From Astropecten irregularis (Eukaryota; Echinodermata; Asteroidea; Paxillosida; Astropectinidae), in the NCBI GenBank assembly GCA_963971285.1, contig OZ020254.1, positions 18,506,932 to 18,570,931 of the forward strand: 64,000 nucleotides of DNA. Reading direction: 5' to 3'. Below, piece by piece: positions 10,016 through 20,400 of the stretch (position 1 is the first letter of the stretch; every line of letters starts with the position of its first letter). Under the pieces are notes generated by a model. The model ran no database searches. It saw nothing but the letters and a program-made list of their open reading frames with translations, and was not told where the DNA came from. The position numbers were made by a program, and so were the translations under genes.

Positions 10016-10590
10016 CTTGGCTTAATGGCCAGGGGCCAATTTTATAGACCTGCTTAACCACCAAAATAAGTACCAAAAATCTTGGTAATATAAAATCAGT
10101 ATGCCAGCCCATTGAGTCCAAACAATGGCAGAATACAAGTCAAAAGCAGTAAACATCACATGAACAATTTGGTTGGTATTCCTGTTTGATCAAGGAATAC
10201 ATATCACACTTAAGCAAATTTTGTGCTTAAGCAGCTCTATGAAATTGGCCCTGGCGTGTCATACTCAAGGTCTAGTGGTCAATCTACAGATTGTGGGTTC
10301 GAGTCCAGCCATGGGCTAGTGGTGCTTGCATCCTTGGGCAAGACGCTTTGTCACATATTGCTCCTCTTCACCCAGAGGCTGTATAAATGGGTACCTGTGA
10401 GGGTAGAGATGACTTTGTGCGCTTGATTAGCCTCTGTGTGCTTTACAGCAGCCGGGGCTGTATACTCCCCAGGGAGTTGAGATGGTTTCAGGAATGTAAA
10501 TGTATCCCAATGACCAGGGAAAATTCGCGCTTAAAAACACAGTATAATATAAATGTAAAATGCTATATAAATGTAATTTGTTATTGAATA
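10016..10590 (+). repeat. tRNA-derived SINE family E, copy 2, interrupted
   Basis: The SINE head GGGGTGCCTTGGCTTAATGG is separated from GGCGTGTCATACTCAAGGTC by a complete family A MITE (10032-10251). The B box is GGGTTCGAGTCC at about 10294. The body holds GGGCAAGACGCTTTGTCACA and CTCCCCAGGGAGTTGAGATG, followed by an AT-rich tail. Confidence 0.85.
10032..10251. repeat. MITE family A, copy 4, nested in SINE E
   Basis: Complete element with ends GGGGCCAATTTTATAGACCT and AGCTCTATGAAATTGGCCC. It is inserted in the SINE's A-box region. Confidence 0.85.
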
Positions 10591-10788
10591 AACTGAATGT
10601 CTTTAAACACTTGGAATCTCATTGAATTGAAGTTTTCCTTCAAGAAAGTTGATTAACTTCATTTTCATGTTTTGTACTTTTGATTCAAGTATTTCAGATA
10701 CTTTTCCTTAAAAAAAAAACATGCTAAGCAAGGCTGCCCGTGCTAATAATCACTGCACTTGCTTGGCTGGCCGCTATGTCCCTGTTAG

Positions 10789-10896
10789 TGGCTTTAAGGG
10801 AAATGAATAAGTTATAAGTATGTTCTGCCTAAGTGGAGAATTGTTGATCAGGCAAAACATACTAATAGCTTATTTATTTCCCTTAAAGCCATTTCT
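10789..10896. repeat. Small MITE with GGCTTTAAGGGAAAT ends
   Basis: GGCTTTAAGGGAAATGAATA at the left is mirrored by TTATTTCCCTTAAAGCC at the right, with GTATGTT and AACATAC also inverted. A related end occurs near 27083. Confidence 0.75.
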
Positions 10897-10924
10897 CCGT
10901 ATGGAAACTTACTTACTATGGTGG

Positions 10925-11249
10925 CAAAGGTGGCAAGTGCTTTAGGCACTCGCCTCTCACCAATGTGGCCCAGGTTCAATCCCGGCTTGGGTCATATGTG
11001 AGTAGAGTTGTGCGTTGGTTCCTCCTATGCTACGAGGGTTTTTTCTCCGGGTTCTCCGGTTTTCCTCCCTCCATAAAACCAAACACTTTAGATCTCAGGC
11101 TCCGTAATCATAATGGATTGCCGGTATTGCTGGCAGCCGATCGGCGCCGATGAATACCAGCAATCCGATTACGTTGTAGCCCGCGCTTTGTAACTTTAAG
11201 AAAAGGCGCGTAATAAATGTAATTATTTATTTATTTATTATTTATTCAG
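10925..11249 (+). repeat. tRNA-derived SINE family F, copy 1
   Basis: The head is tRNA-like (TTAGGCACTCGCCTCTCACC, B box GGTTCAATCCC). Next comes GAGTAGAGTTGTGCGTTGG and a CTCCGGGTTCTCCGGTTTTC block of a kind seen in many marine invertebrate SINEs. The tail is (TTTA)n. A second, truncated copy is at 33225-33340. The tail runs directly into a predicted splice acceptor. Confidence 0.8.
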
Positions 11250-12131
11250 TACAAATTTTCGGGGGTCTCAAGCAAACCCACCTAACGAGGTTCGTACTGA
11301 AGGAAATAAATATATTCTCAGGAGAAGCCCTGCAAAACTCAACAGCATCATAAAGTTTATTGAGAACATACTCACCCCCAAGAAAATTTCTTTTGAAGTT
11401 GAAGGTAACATCTTCTGAAGAAAATTGGAAAGCTGTGCTACGAAGCAAAGCCATAAGATGGCGAATATCAAATTTCAGAAAATAATTTATGCTGATTATC
11501 TTTTCTTTTCTTGTTTTTTTATCACCAGACACAACAACGACTTCTGAGGGACCAACAAGTCAGAAGAGTGATGAGAGCGATGACATTATGACCGCAGCAA
11601 AGCTTCGGAATCTTGCCAAGAATTTTGACAGGTACGAGATATTTTGATTTTCAGGTCCCGATCAGAGAGGCTTTTTAGATACAAGGTGGGAGTAGGCATG
11701 AAGGTTCTTTGATGATTAGGGCTGGGTGCATTGTAAAAAACCCAGAGGTGATTGCTTGATGACCATGGGTCGATTTCACGAAGCCCTACGGTTGATCGTA
11801 ACTCGAGTTACGAAGGATAACCGATTATAGGGGGCCTCTCCCACATAGCGCTTCAATGCATCACAAGTCCTACGATTGATGAGTTTGGTGAAATCCACCC
11901 CTGCAAGGCTGAATCTGGCCAGCATGATGTGATAATGCTGAATATTTTGCCTTTTTTCTCGACAGGAGAGCTCAGAACCGGAGCATGCGCCGCATCGAGG
12001 GCAACCTCCGCTTTGACATGACGGGAATGTCCGATGAGACAGAAGCCGGACGATCCAGCTTCCAGAGACTGACCTCAGCCGGCGACCTGGATGGGGACAG
12101 GATGATTGAGGGAGAGATCCTGGAGGAGTAG
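11250..12131 (+). CDS. Unrecognised protein, last three coding exons
   Basis: Three exons join in frame: 11250-11404 (acceptor TTATTCAG, donor GGTAACA), 11529-11631 (acceptor ATCACCAG, donor GGTACGAG) and 11966-12131 (acceptor CGACAG, ending in TAG). The intervening phases are 1 and 2. They encode about 140 residues. The first part is basic (NKYILRRSPAKLNSIIKFIE). An acidic Ser-rich linker (SQKSDESDD) follows, then a helical charged segment (MTAAKLRNLAKNFDRRAQNR), and the protein ends MIEGEILEE. No membrane segment or catalytic motif is visible. The family is not recognised. It looks like the C-terminus of a larger protein whose 5' exons were not found. Exon 1 requires an upstream exon ending with two bases of a codon. 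The second intron contains a family B MITE (11768-11902). Confidence 0.6.
11768..11902. repeat. MITE family B, copy 1
   Basis: GTCGATTTCACGAAGCCCTA at the left against GAGTTTGGTGAAATCCACCC at the right, with the palindromic CGTAACTCGAGTTACGA block. Other copies lie near 15.0, 22.4, 24.7, 25.1 and 36.9 kb. Confidence 0.85.
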
Positions 12132-12355
12132 TACCAGACCAATCCACTCCAGGGAAGGTAGTCGGGTTGATCAGCAGAAGCCAACACTCTGAGTCAGGTT
12201 GATCAAGAGTTCTCAGATGACCTGGACGGGGACAGGATGATCGAGAGGGAGATCCTGGAGGAGTAGTCCTAGACCAGTTCACTCCATGGAAGGTAGTTGG
12301 GTTGATCAGCAGAAGCCAACACTCTGAGTCAGGTTGATCAAGAGTTCTCAGATGA
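12084..12355 (+). repeat. 135-bp tandem duplication of the gene's 3' end
   Basis: The segment from GACCTGGATGGGGACAGGAT through the stop codon and following 3' sequence is repeated once at 12219, with a third start at 12353. The period is 134-135 bp. The second copy keeps the reading frame and stop (DLDGDRMIEREILEE) but lies after the first stop. Confidence 0.9.
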
Positions 12356-13136
12356 CCAAGACCAAGTACCTGAAGTCCAAAAGGAGAAACTTCACAGCAA
12401 AAATGGGGGCTCCTGAGGTTGGCGCTTCAGGATGTAGACTCCCTTGAAGAGACGGTGGGCTGGTTGAGTGGGAAGTGCACCAGGACCTTGAGGATCTCAG
12501 AGATTTGAGGTGATGGCTTCAGGACAGGACCCAGGTGGTAGTCTAGCTGAGGCCTACCCAGTTGCTCAAATTGTCAAACCACGACGATGTTATCTTCTTC
12601 CTCTTGAGCTTGTTGTTTCATGAGAGCCATTTAATACATAACACAGGATTGGTAAAGGTGACAGAACAGCTGAAGACTGTTCATGATAGACCAATTAATC
12701 CCCGCCCTATTTTGCATTGACCGATCACATCCGCGAAAATCTGATCGCCATTTGCAGCAGCCATTTTGGTGATATCATGCTAGCGATACGCAGTATTGAT
12801 TACAGCTGTGTTTACGTTTACGAACTGGAAAAACAAATACCGTCCTCTGCAAGTTCAACACAACTTCACAAGTATAGTATCTTTCTGCTACAAATTGATG
12901 GTGTTTATATTTTCATTGTAATTCTGACTCTTGATGCCATGTAAGAGAGGAAATGTACATTTGTGACCTTTTCCAAAACCAGAGTCCAATGGAGAGAAGT
13001 ACTCTCGGTGATGGTTAGGGTTGAAGGCGTGCAACGCGTGTGGGCGATCGTGATACATTACGCGCGCGCGTGTGCGCCGTTGCTTGGCCGTTGCTATGGT
13101 GGGCGTGGCCTACTGGATCGATGTATTTGATTTGTC
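12356..13136. other. Non-coding stretch ending in a CpG-rich patch
   Basis: 12356-12700 is presumably 3' UTR and flank of the preceding gene. About 13020-13115 is rich in CG and CGCG, unlike its AT-rich surroundings, and precedes the possible first exon at 13137. Confidence 0.4.
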
Positions 13137-13194
13137 ATGGAAGAAAAACAAACCTGTGAAAAAGCCATTGAACTATGTGAAAAACCTGTGAAAC
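13137..13194 (+). CDS. Possible short first coding exon
   Basis: An ATG just after a CpG-rich patch opens a frame of 19 codons plus one base (MEEKQTCEKAIELCEKPVK). It ends at a strong donor, GTGAGT. The phase-1 end would join either the 39-bp candidate exon at 17436-17474 or the FAM124 domain exon at 25328. It could be an alternative start of the FAM124 gene, a separate gene, or chance. Confidence 0.3.
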
Positions 13195-13619
13195 GTGAGT
13201 ATACAGTGCTCATTCATGTTGGTGAAGGGCAAACTTAATTTGCAAATTTCATATTGATCAAAATTCAGAAATATATCTCTGACATCCTACCAACGTGCAC
13301 ATCATGTTTTTTAAGATTTGGAGAACTGACTTTGTGGTGTCAGTGTAGTTGTACAGTGTATATTACATTTATCTTTTGAAACATGCAGTGTTGAAAATTC
13401 AATCCACAGAAAATATTTGTACATCATGCAGTCATTTAAACATATTTTTATAGAAGTTTGTCTTAATATTTATTGTCATTGGATATATTGAATGGATTTT
13501 TAAATTAAAAAACGAGTAACAAATATTATATTTTGGCTGACTGAAGCCCATAACTTGAATCAAGGATTTGATATTTGATATTTGACTTATTCCCAAAGTC
13601 ATAACCTTTTCAAAGATTT

Positions 13620-13775
13620 TTAAGTCATTGAAACGCGAATATAGACAAATTGACTGGAGCAGGATTTGAACCAGTGACCAACGGAATACAGTACCAGCGC
13701 TCTACCAATTGAGCTATCAAGCCCTATGTTGGTAGTATCCTTAGTTAAATATCTTTGTTCATTTTAAAAGATTGA
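13620..13775 (-). repeat. Family D element, copy 3
   Basis: AAGTCATTGAAACGCGAATA leads into ATTGACTGGAGCAGGATTTG. The minus-strand tRNA-like part (B box GGATTTGAACC, A box CCAATTGAGCTA as read on plus) follows, then CAAGCCCTATGTTGGTAG. This is the left end of the element. Confidence 0.75.
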
Positions 13776-13871
13776 CTGCAGAAAGAAATAAGCCTTTTTT
13801 GTGTAATCAAAGAAAATTTGACCGAACAGGGACCTGAACCCAAGAACTGTAGAATGCCAGATGCAGACCAG

Positions 13872-14116
13872 TGGCCAATTTCATAAAGCTGCTTAAGCAC
13901 CAAAATTTGCTTAAGCACCAACAACCTTGGTCAATAAAATCAGTATGCCAGCCAAAACTCCTTGTGAATGCTATGCTCAGCAAACAATGGCCGAATACAA
14001 GTCAAAAGCAGTAAACATCACATGAAAATAAGTATGGTCGGCAATCCTGTTTGATCAAGGAAGAATTCTCATGCTTAAGCAAGTTTTGTCTGCTTAAGCA
14101 GCTCTGTAATTGGCCC
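13872..14116. repeat. MITE family A, copy 5
   Basis: Near-complete: GGCCAATTTCATAAAGCTGC at the left, CTGCTTAAGCAGCTCTGTAA and TTGGCCCC at the right, with the standard core AGTATGCCAGCCAAAACTCC. Confidence 0.85.
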
Positions 14117-14386
14117 CAGTGCTTTACTACCTGAGCCTCCATTTTTGACAGTTTGTGTGTTGAATAAAAATGTACAATAATGAATTCCCAAGTGTATATG
14201 TGTGATAAATGACTTGTAAAACTTGAATTGGACGGCCGCTTGTCTGCTAGCTGTACCTATTGTGACTGCTATCGACTCCCTCTTAATCCAACTTAGCCCC
14301 GCCCATGAATTTGTTCTCCTCTGTAAGCATCGTTCTGTCACGTAGGCCTACATAGGCATACAAAAAGTAAGTTTTGAGGCTTTGTG

Positions 14387-14545
14387 TGGTGACAACTTAT
14401 ATGTGGATTGGTTTGCGGAAACACCATGTAAGAATCGTTCATACTTTCGCGCTTCTATTTCGTTCGCACTTCTCGTATTAAGGTCTCAACGTTTCGACTA
14501 GCCTGCTCTAGTCATCATCAGGAGACATGCGAAAGTTTGTTACAA
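14387..14545. repeat. Foldback family I, single arm
   Basis: GGTTTGCGGAAACACCATGT, then CTCGTATTAAGGTCTCAACG and the hairpin GACTAGCCTGCTCTAGTC. The same arm appears twice, inverted, in the full element at 55735-56050. Confidence 0.75.
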
Positions 14546-14747
14546 AGGCCACTTACATTGATGCATCTTTTGTTTACGATTTAGGGGATTGTGGAGACAA
14601 CTTGATTGTTATTTGCTTTTGTTTGTGAAAGTTAGATGAATATTGTTTTGCCTGTTTTGTGCTTGCTTCTTTTCATCTCATTCAGTCCAATTTGAGGATG
14701 ATGTTGTATGACAGAAGTTAAGACATTTCGTCACTTTCTTGTTTCAG

Positions 14748-14915
14748 CAGATCCAGGAAACGTCACAACAAGCAACTTGAAGTTTAGCATCACACATCAA
14801 CTCCATACTTTCAACCCTTCTTCCCTGAAACCACCCAAATTTGGAATAGGCTACCCCAATCATCTGTCAATATAAATTCAACCCCAGCCTTCAGAAGCTC
14901 AATTATCAAACCTGG
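14748..14915 (+). pseudogene. Non-LTR retrotransposon remnant, C-terminal end of reverse transcriptase ORF
   Basis: Read in one frame from about 14750 it gives SRKRHNKQLEV, an in-frame stop, HHTSTPYFQPFFPET and IWNRLPQSSVN, then a Phe-Arg-Ser segment. This is the characteristic end of non-LTR retrotransposon ORF2 proteins (FFP...WNxLP...F). The rest of the element is missing and the frame is broken, so it is dead. Confidence 0.75.
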
Positions 14916-14916
14916 G

Positions 14917-15055
14917 GTGGATTTCATCAAACTCTTCGTAACTTACTATCAATCGTAGGACTTATGATGCATTGTAGCCCTACGAAGGATACGATGGGTT
15001 ATCCCTCGTAACTCGAGTACGATCGATCGTAGGGCTTCCGGTGAAATCGAGCCCT
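14917..15055. repeat. MITE family B, copy 2
   Basis: GGTGGATTTCATCAAACTCT at the left and GGTGAAATCGAGCCC at the right, with CCTTCGTAGGGCT and CTCGTAACTCGAG-type inner blocks. It directly follows the retrotransposon remnant. Confidence 0.85.
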
Positions 15056-16104
15056 AGTTGAATACTTCACTGTCCCTAAGTATAGCCTTCTGATCCTCTC
15101 TCGTTAACTTGACTCCCGGAGGACCTTTCAGAAGTGAAGACTAAATCTACAAGGTAGTTGAAAACTACCTCCTCCATTTCTGAATACGGACTCTATAGCC
15201 CTACCTCCAGCCCTACCTCAAGGCAGGACGAGCAGTATTGACCAGACCCTCAACACAAACAACATCATTCGTGAATAACAGACGCATTATAGTAAAATAA
15301 ATTACACTTGGTGCAAAGAACTGCTATTGTCAGACAGGACTAATAATTGCATCGTTATTGACACACTAGTGGTAATTACAGACATGCCTGTACCCTGAAG
15401 CTTTTCATCCTGGGGTAGCTGGGGGTCTGGCCAGGCCGACTACCTGTCCATCAGAAGTGGGCATCACAAAAGACCCGAGACCTTCGAGGTCTCAACCCCC
15501 GTCCAGTGTCCAATTGTAAAAAGCTCCTCCTTCAATGTATTTGTCCTCCAAGTCCTGTAAATATTGTTTAAAAGACAGAACGAAATAAAGGGAATACAAA
15601 ACAGCAAGACATTTTTGGCGAAGGATAAATTGTGTGTGATATCCCTTGAGCTTACCAACTCAATTTAGACATTAAAAAACGTGAAAGTTATTTAACATGT
15701 GACTAACAAAACTGAACGCTCACATTTTCAACTAGCGAAAAATGTAAAAGTCTTGTATAAAGACATGTTTTCTTTTGCTAGTAGGATAAAGAAGCAATCA
15801 GTTTAAATCGTTCCCTTAAGCCAATAAAAGGAAAGTGTCTTCTCTTATTTTATAAACGGCTTTCTGTGGGTGAATGAATAATGTAGGTCGAGTTCTGGCG
15901 CCATGTTCGATTTAGTTGACGGCTCTCTTTGTATGGGGGTAGAATAGCAAGAGTTTGACTGCTGTTTCATTGAGCCAATGTCCGGGAAGTCTTCCTCAAC
16001 GAACCAGCTTTTTTACGGCTCCTCAGATCCACTCAGATGCTGTGCTCTTTCGCGCTGTAAATTAGTGAATAATACAGTCCAAAAGTAAAGAATATAACTT
16101 TTAA
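15056..16104. other. Non-coding stretch, nothing identified
   Basis: Mixed composition. No recognised repeat, no convincing exon. Confidence 0.4.
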
Positions 16105-16445
16105 AGGTACTATCATACTTTGGTAAATAGCATATCAAAACAGAAATCTTCACGAATTTGTCTATAGGCTATAACTACAGGGTATAAAGACGGCGGTGGT
16201 AGAAACATTCTGCCTGAAATGCTGTATAATTCCAGAAAAGTGTAAAGCCAAATACCATCAAAACAGTTTTGATCTCACTCCTGTGAATAGATTTGAAAAT
16301 ACAGTGAGCGTTTTTCATCATTTTCTCACAAAGTTGGCACCGATGGGACTGGATATTTCACAGATGACCGTTATTGCATATTTCTTGATATTTTTACACA
16401 TGAATCTGCATTTGACATTACCTTTTCTACATCATTTAGGCCTAC
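16105..16445. repeat. MITE family C, copy 3
   Basis: It starts TTTTAAAGGTACTATCATAC and carries GGGTATAAAGACGG, GCTGTATAATTCCAGAAAAG and GGACTGGATATTTCACAGAT. The open frame over this region is a product of the repeat. Confidence 0.8.
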
Positions 16446-16576
16446 TTAGTTATTCCTTTTCAAAATATTGTAAATGTCAAAGTTTCTGTTGCACATACAC
16501 GTTTAGCCATTCGAAGAGAATGAGTAACACGAGATGTCGTATAGATTGTTATTTTGCTTCCTTTTATGATTATTAG

Positions 16577-17435
16577 GCGGTTTTTCTTTCCTTTTTATTC
16601 AGATGTAAAGTTGCAAAGAAAAAGTACCAAATTGCTTTTGTAAATTGTGACTTGACTGGTACACAGATGATAGTTTTATCGCGTTGGAATGAAGTTTGGA
16701 CTTTGACAGAAACAGAAGCGTGTTTGGGGAAGAATTAAGGGTCTAGTCTTGTTGCTCAAAGAGCATAATTATGTTCATATTTTGGGTGAAATGTCATATA
16801 CTTTCCTGTAACCTCTGTGTTTGGCGTAGGCCTATGATGCGACCTGTAAATACAAGCTCTGTAAAACCGACTTTCCATTGATTTTCAGTCGAAAAATACA
16901 CATGCATGGACGCACTAAACATATTGCCCAGTTGCCCCACCGAGAACGTTTGAATTGATTCCATGATGGGCTTAAAGTCTTACGGTGGGTGTTCGATCGG
17001 GCGGTCTATTAAGGCCATTGTGGGGCAGCACAATGGATGGCCTGACTCCTGCAGATAACTGTAAATGCGATCGATGGCCCTGCTCCGTCCCTGATAAACG
17101 GTGAAGTCCCCCACCCCCCGCGCTGGTGCTACCTCGCTTACACTCTCGATGGAGGTCGCCTCCATGCACTCTCAACTAGTCCACTGGACCTTCATCGGTG
17201 ACGTATTGGCGACATCGACGAACCAATCGCGACGGTGCTTAGTCTAAATTTAGAATAATTCTCCCGTCATAATTGATCAAATTCCATGTCAGAACAAGAG
17301 TCTGATTTCAGAGGGAAAATGCTGGAGCCAGTTTAGCACGCACGGTTGGGCGGTTTTTAGTGGTCGCGGTCTTTGTCCGTGTGTTCTACTTCATCGGTTG
17401 TTAAGCCCTATACCCAGTGATCTTGTTATTTTCAG
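16577..17435. other. Upstream region of the FAM124 gene
   Basis: Composition rises in GC toward 17 kb. It presumably contains the promoter and 5' UTR of the long FAM124 exon. No TATA box or other discrete element could be assigned. Confidence 0.35.
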
Positions 17436-17474
17436 TAGTCATCGAGGTCGCTGCGTTTGTACAAGGAGACACTG
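17436..17474 (+). other. Candidate 39-bp micro-exon, phase 1 to phase 1
   Basis: It lies between acceptor TCTTGTTATTTTCAG and donor GTGAGT. In phase 1 it is open (VIEVAAFVQGDT). Both ends are phase 1, so it could be inserted between the exon at 13137-13194 and the FAM124 exon at 25328. It is in a different frame from the long SR-rich frame, which has a stop codon (17436-17438) here. Confidence 0.3.
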
Positions 17475-17495
17475 GTGAGTACCTATCGAGAAGGG

Positions 17496-20400
17496 ATGAC
17501 AATGTTGTCGAGTAGCACTCCTGATCTACGAGAGGTCCTTGTACCGTCTCAGTGCCGAGATGGACTCGGTATCACCGGCTCGGCACAGGTAGACAAGAAG
17601 CTACCTGACGGTAAAGACATGATTCGACGGCCGGGGAGCGCGCCAGCCACCAAATTCAGCGACTGCGACTCGGCGTTCGAGGAAGGCGGAGTGGACTCGG
17701 ACCCCGCCTGTGATTTTCTGGGCGACATCTTCAGTGTCCTGTCCATCGAGGAAGACTCTAAACCCAACGAGAGACAACAAGACACCGCCTCCGACGAGCT
17801 GGGACAGCCTTTGCAAAACGGTACTGGTTCCAGCGACGAGCGCCTTGCAGATGACCAAACCTTCAACGAAACCGGTGATAAGGGGGTTGTTTCCCATCAC
17901 CATCTTGGAACGGAGGGCCTGTCCATGTTCAGATCCAGTATATCGGCGATTGCTGAGGTCAGCAGTGAGGAATCAGACCGTTGCAGCCCTCAAAGCATCC
18001 GCTTTGCTGTCCCAACCAACACCGTTAGCAGAAACCAGCCCTCTCCGTTGCCGTCTAAATCATCGCCAGCAGAAATGACAATCAACACCGCTGACATCAA
18101 ACCACGGCAGGTTAAGTGTCTCCAGATGCCGCTGGTTTGTGTCTCCACCAGCGACGACTCGTCCTCGGACTCCGTCGAGGGGGAGGTGAGCAGTATCGCC
18201 CTGATGGCCCTTCGCCGAAACACGGCGGCCTACCGTCGCAGGCACTCCCTGGCCTCTACGACTCCCGATCAGATCACTAGGATGCTGCTGTCGCATCGTC
18301 GTGGGTCCGTGTCGGGGCTTCCCATCCCTGGTGCAGATTACTCCCAGAGCGTCCACTCAAAATCGACGTCCAGCCATGCCAGAAAACCAGTGGAGAAACA
18401 ATTGTCTGCCGATAGTGGTATGGAGACTTTGCATCATCATCCTGCTAAGTTGTCCGGCACGGCCGGCAGATCAGATAGGCATGCCCCAATACCTCGTGTG
18501 GCCCCATCACATCACCATGGACCATCGGGCAGACGGGCGTCTTTCTCCCGCTCCAAGTCTCCCTTCAGAGAGGTGACACCGCGAGATAATCCCGTCAGTT
18601 CCTCCACCCACTTCCGTACCATATCGCTGCAGGATGCTACCCCGCTTGGTGGCGACAATGGACGGCAGCACCAGGTCGCCTCACCGCGGTCCTCCTCCTC
18701 TAGCCTCTCACCGAGATCCCTGTCTCCGAGGCCGCAGTCGCCTCGACCCAGGTCCCCGAGGCTCGTCCAACAGAGGTCAATGTCTCCCAGAGATGAGATC
18801 GAGATGATTTTATCCGGGACGCAACCGCAGCAATCCCCTCGCCTGACGCCGCCTCGAACCCCTTCCCCGAGGCTGTCACCATCCTACTCCATGTTTGTGA
18901 CTAGTATCTCCCACCAAGAACGGTCAAGATCTCCAGCATCTAAGATGCTTTTACGGCCAGCAGTCCACCAGGTGCCCAACAAAGCGCCATCAGGCCCTAG
19001 GACTCGTTCCCGATCTCCACGACCCAGGCACGACAAGCACGACACACCATCTAGACCGCCATCTGATGCTACCGGAGGGAGTGCAAGTAGTGCCAGAAAT
19101 GCGTCCCAAAAGTCACGGCCATCTTCTGATAACAAGACTCTTTCCGTTCAGGGCAAGCCTGGCCGGTCTAGGTCCCGTTCCCCGGTCCCACGCTTCCTGA
19201 AACCCAACACCGACGAACATTCTCAGTCGGCCTCTGTCCGACCTCAGCGTGCCCGTTCCCCTCGACCCACCGGGCAGGAGCGCAGATCATCCCGTCGCCG
19301 CTCATCCTTGGCCGATAAGACCGAACTCCTTTCCCTCGGCGCGATCGCAGCCAGCAGCCAGTCCCACCGGCCTTCGACCCTCACTCTGGAAGATTCTGAC
19401 GAGAGCAGCATCGACACGGAACGGCTCCTGATGGAGCGGCGTAAGAGACGGGGCTCGCGCGGTAAGATCCCCGCGGTGGGTAGCATCAACATCCAGGCGT
19501 CGAAGGCCAGACAATCTCGACGGTCCTCCATCTGCATCTCGCATCCTGCCCACGACACAGCACCACCAGGGCCCGGAGAGAGAGCTGATATCACCGCCAA
19601 GCTGAACAAGAGAGGACGGCGCCGTTCCTCGTGGGCCGGTGCTGGGGAGCCACTTTTCATGACACCGGTCTCAGCACTCGCACTCTTGCGGGAAAGAAAT
19701 AACGGTGAGTTCATCATAATCAATCATAATAGTTCTATGATTCAATTAAACCTCCTTTTGAATACATAACACATTGAATTTAACCCCACAAAAGCTCATC
19801 TTCATAATCAATCATTTCATTCATTCTCACTACCCGTTTGTCTAGTGCATTATTGTTGAAACCGACTGTTATATTCCATAAAATACCACCAATTTTTGAA
19901 CCAGTGGATCAAAGTTGTATTCTTCCCCAAGTCATAACTATTGATGTTATACCTACATAATCTAAAGCCAAAAAAAACTTTTCTTCGTGAAATACTCCGT
20001 CGCTCTCCGGTGCAAAAAAAAGTAGAATCCAAAGAAAATCAGAGTGCCAGTCTAAATATCACACAATATTTAATGCTGTATTTATCCAGAAAAGAGTAAA
20101 AACCAGTGACCGAAACAAAAATTTGATTTCGCGGGGTGATATCAAAACCCAATACATTAAAGATATATACCAATATAGGCCTATATAGGCCTACCATGTA
20201 ATGGGCGTTTTCACTGCTTCCTCAAAGAGTGGGCACCATATGGGATTGGAAATTTCACAGATGACTGTTACTGTATCTTTCTTTATATTTGTGCCCATGA
20301 ATCTGCATTTCTTTGACAGAAACCAAAGTATGAAATTACCTTTTAAGCAAATTGTTAGCCTGTGCGCTATATTCACAGGATTTGTTTATTATACAGGCTT

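Noticed and set aside
14748..14872. Second exon joined to the exon at 13137
   Set aside because: The phase would fit, but the sequence in another frame is a recognisable non-LTR retrotransposon end, which explains it better.
16196..16576. 126-residue open frame
   Set aside because: Largely inside a family C MITE; similar frames occur in other copies.
17457..17495. TTG at 17457 as start of the long FAM124 frame
   Set aside because: Non-ATG start without support; the first ATG is at 17496.
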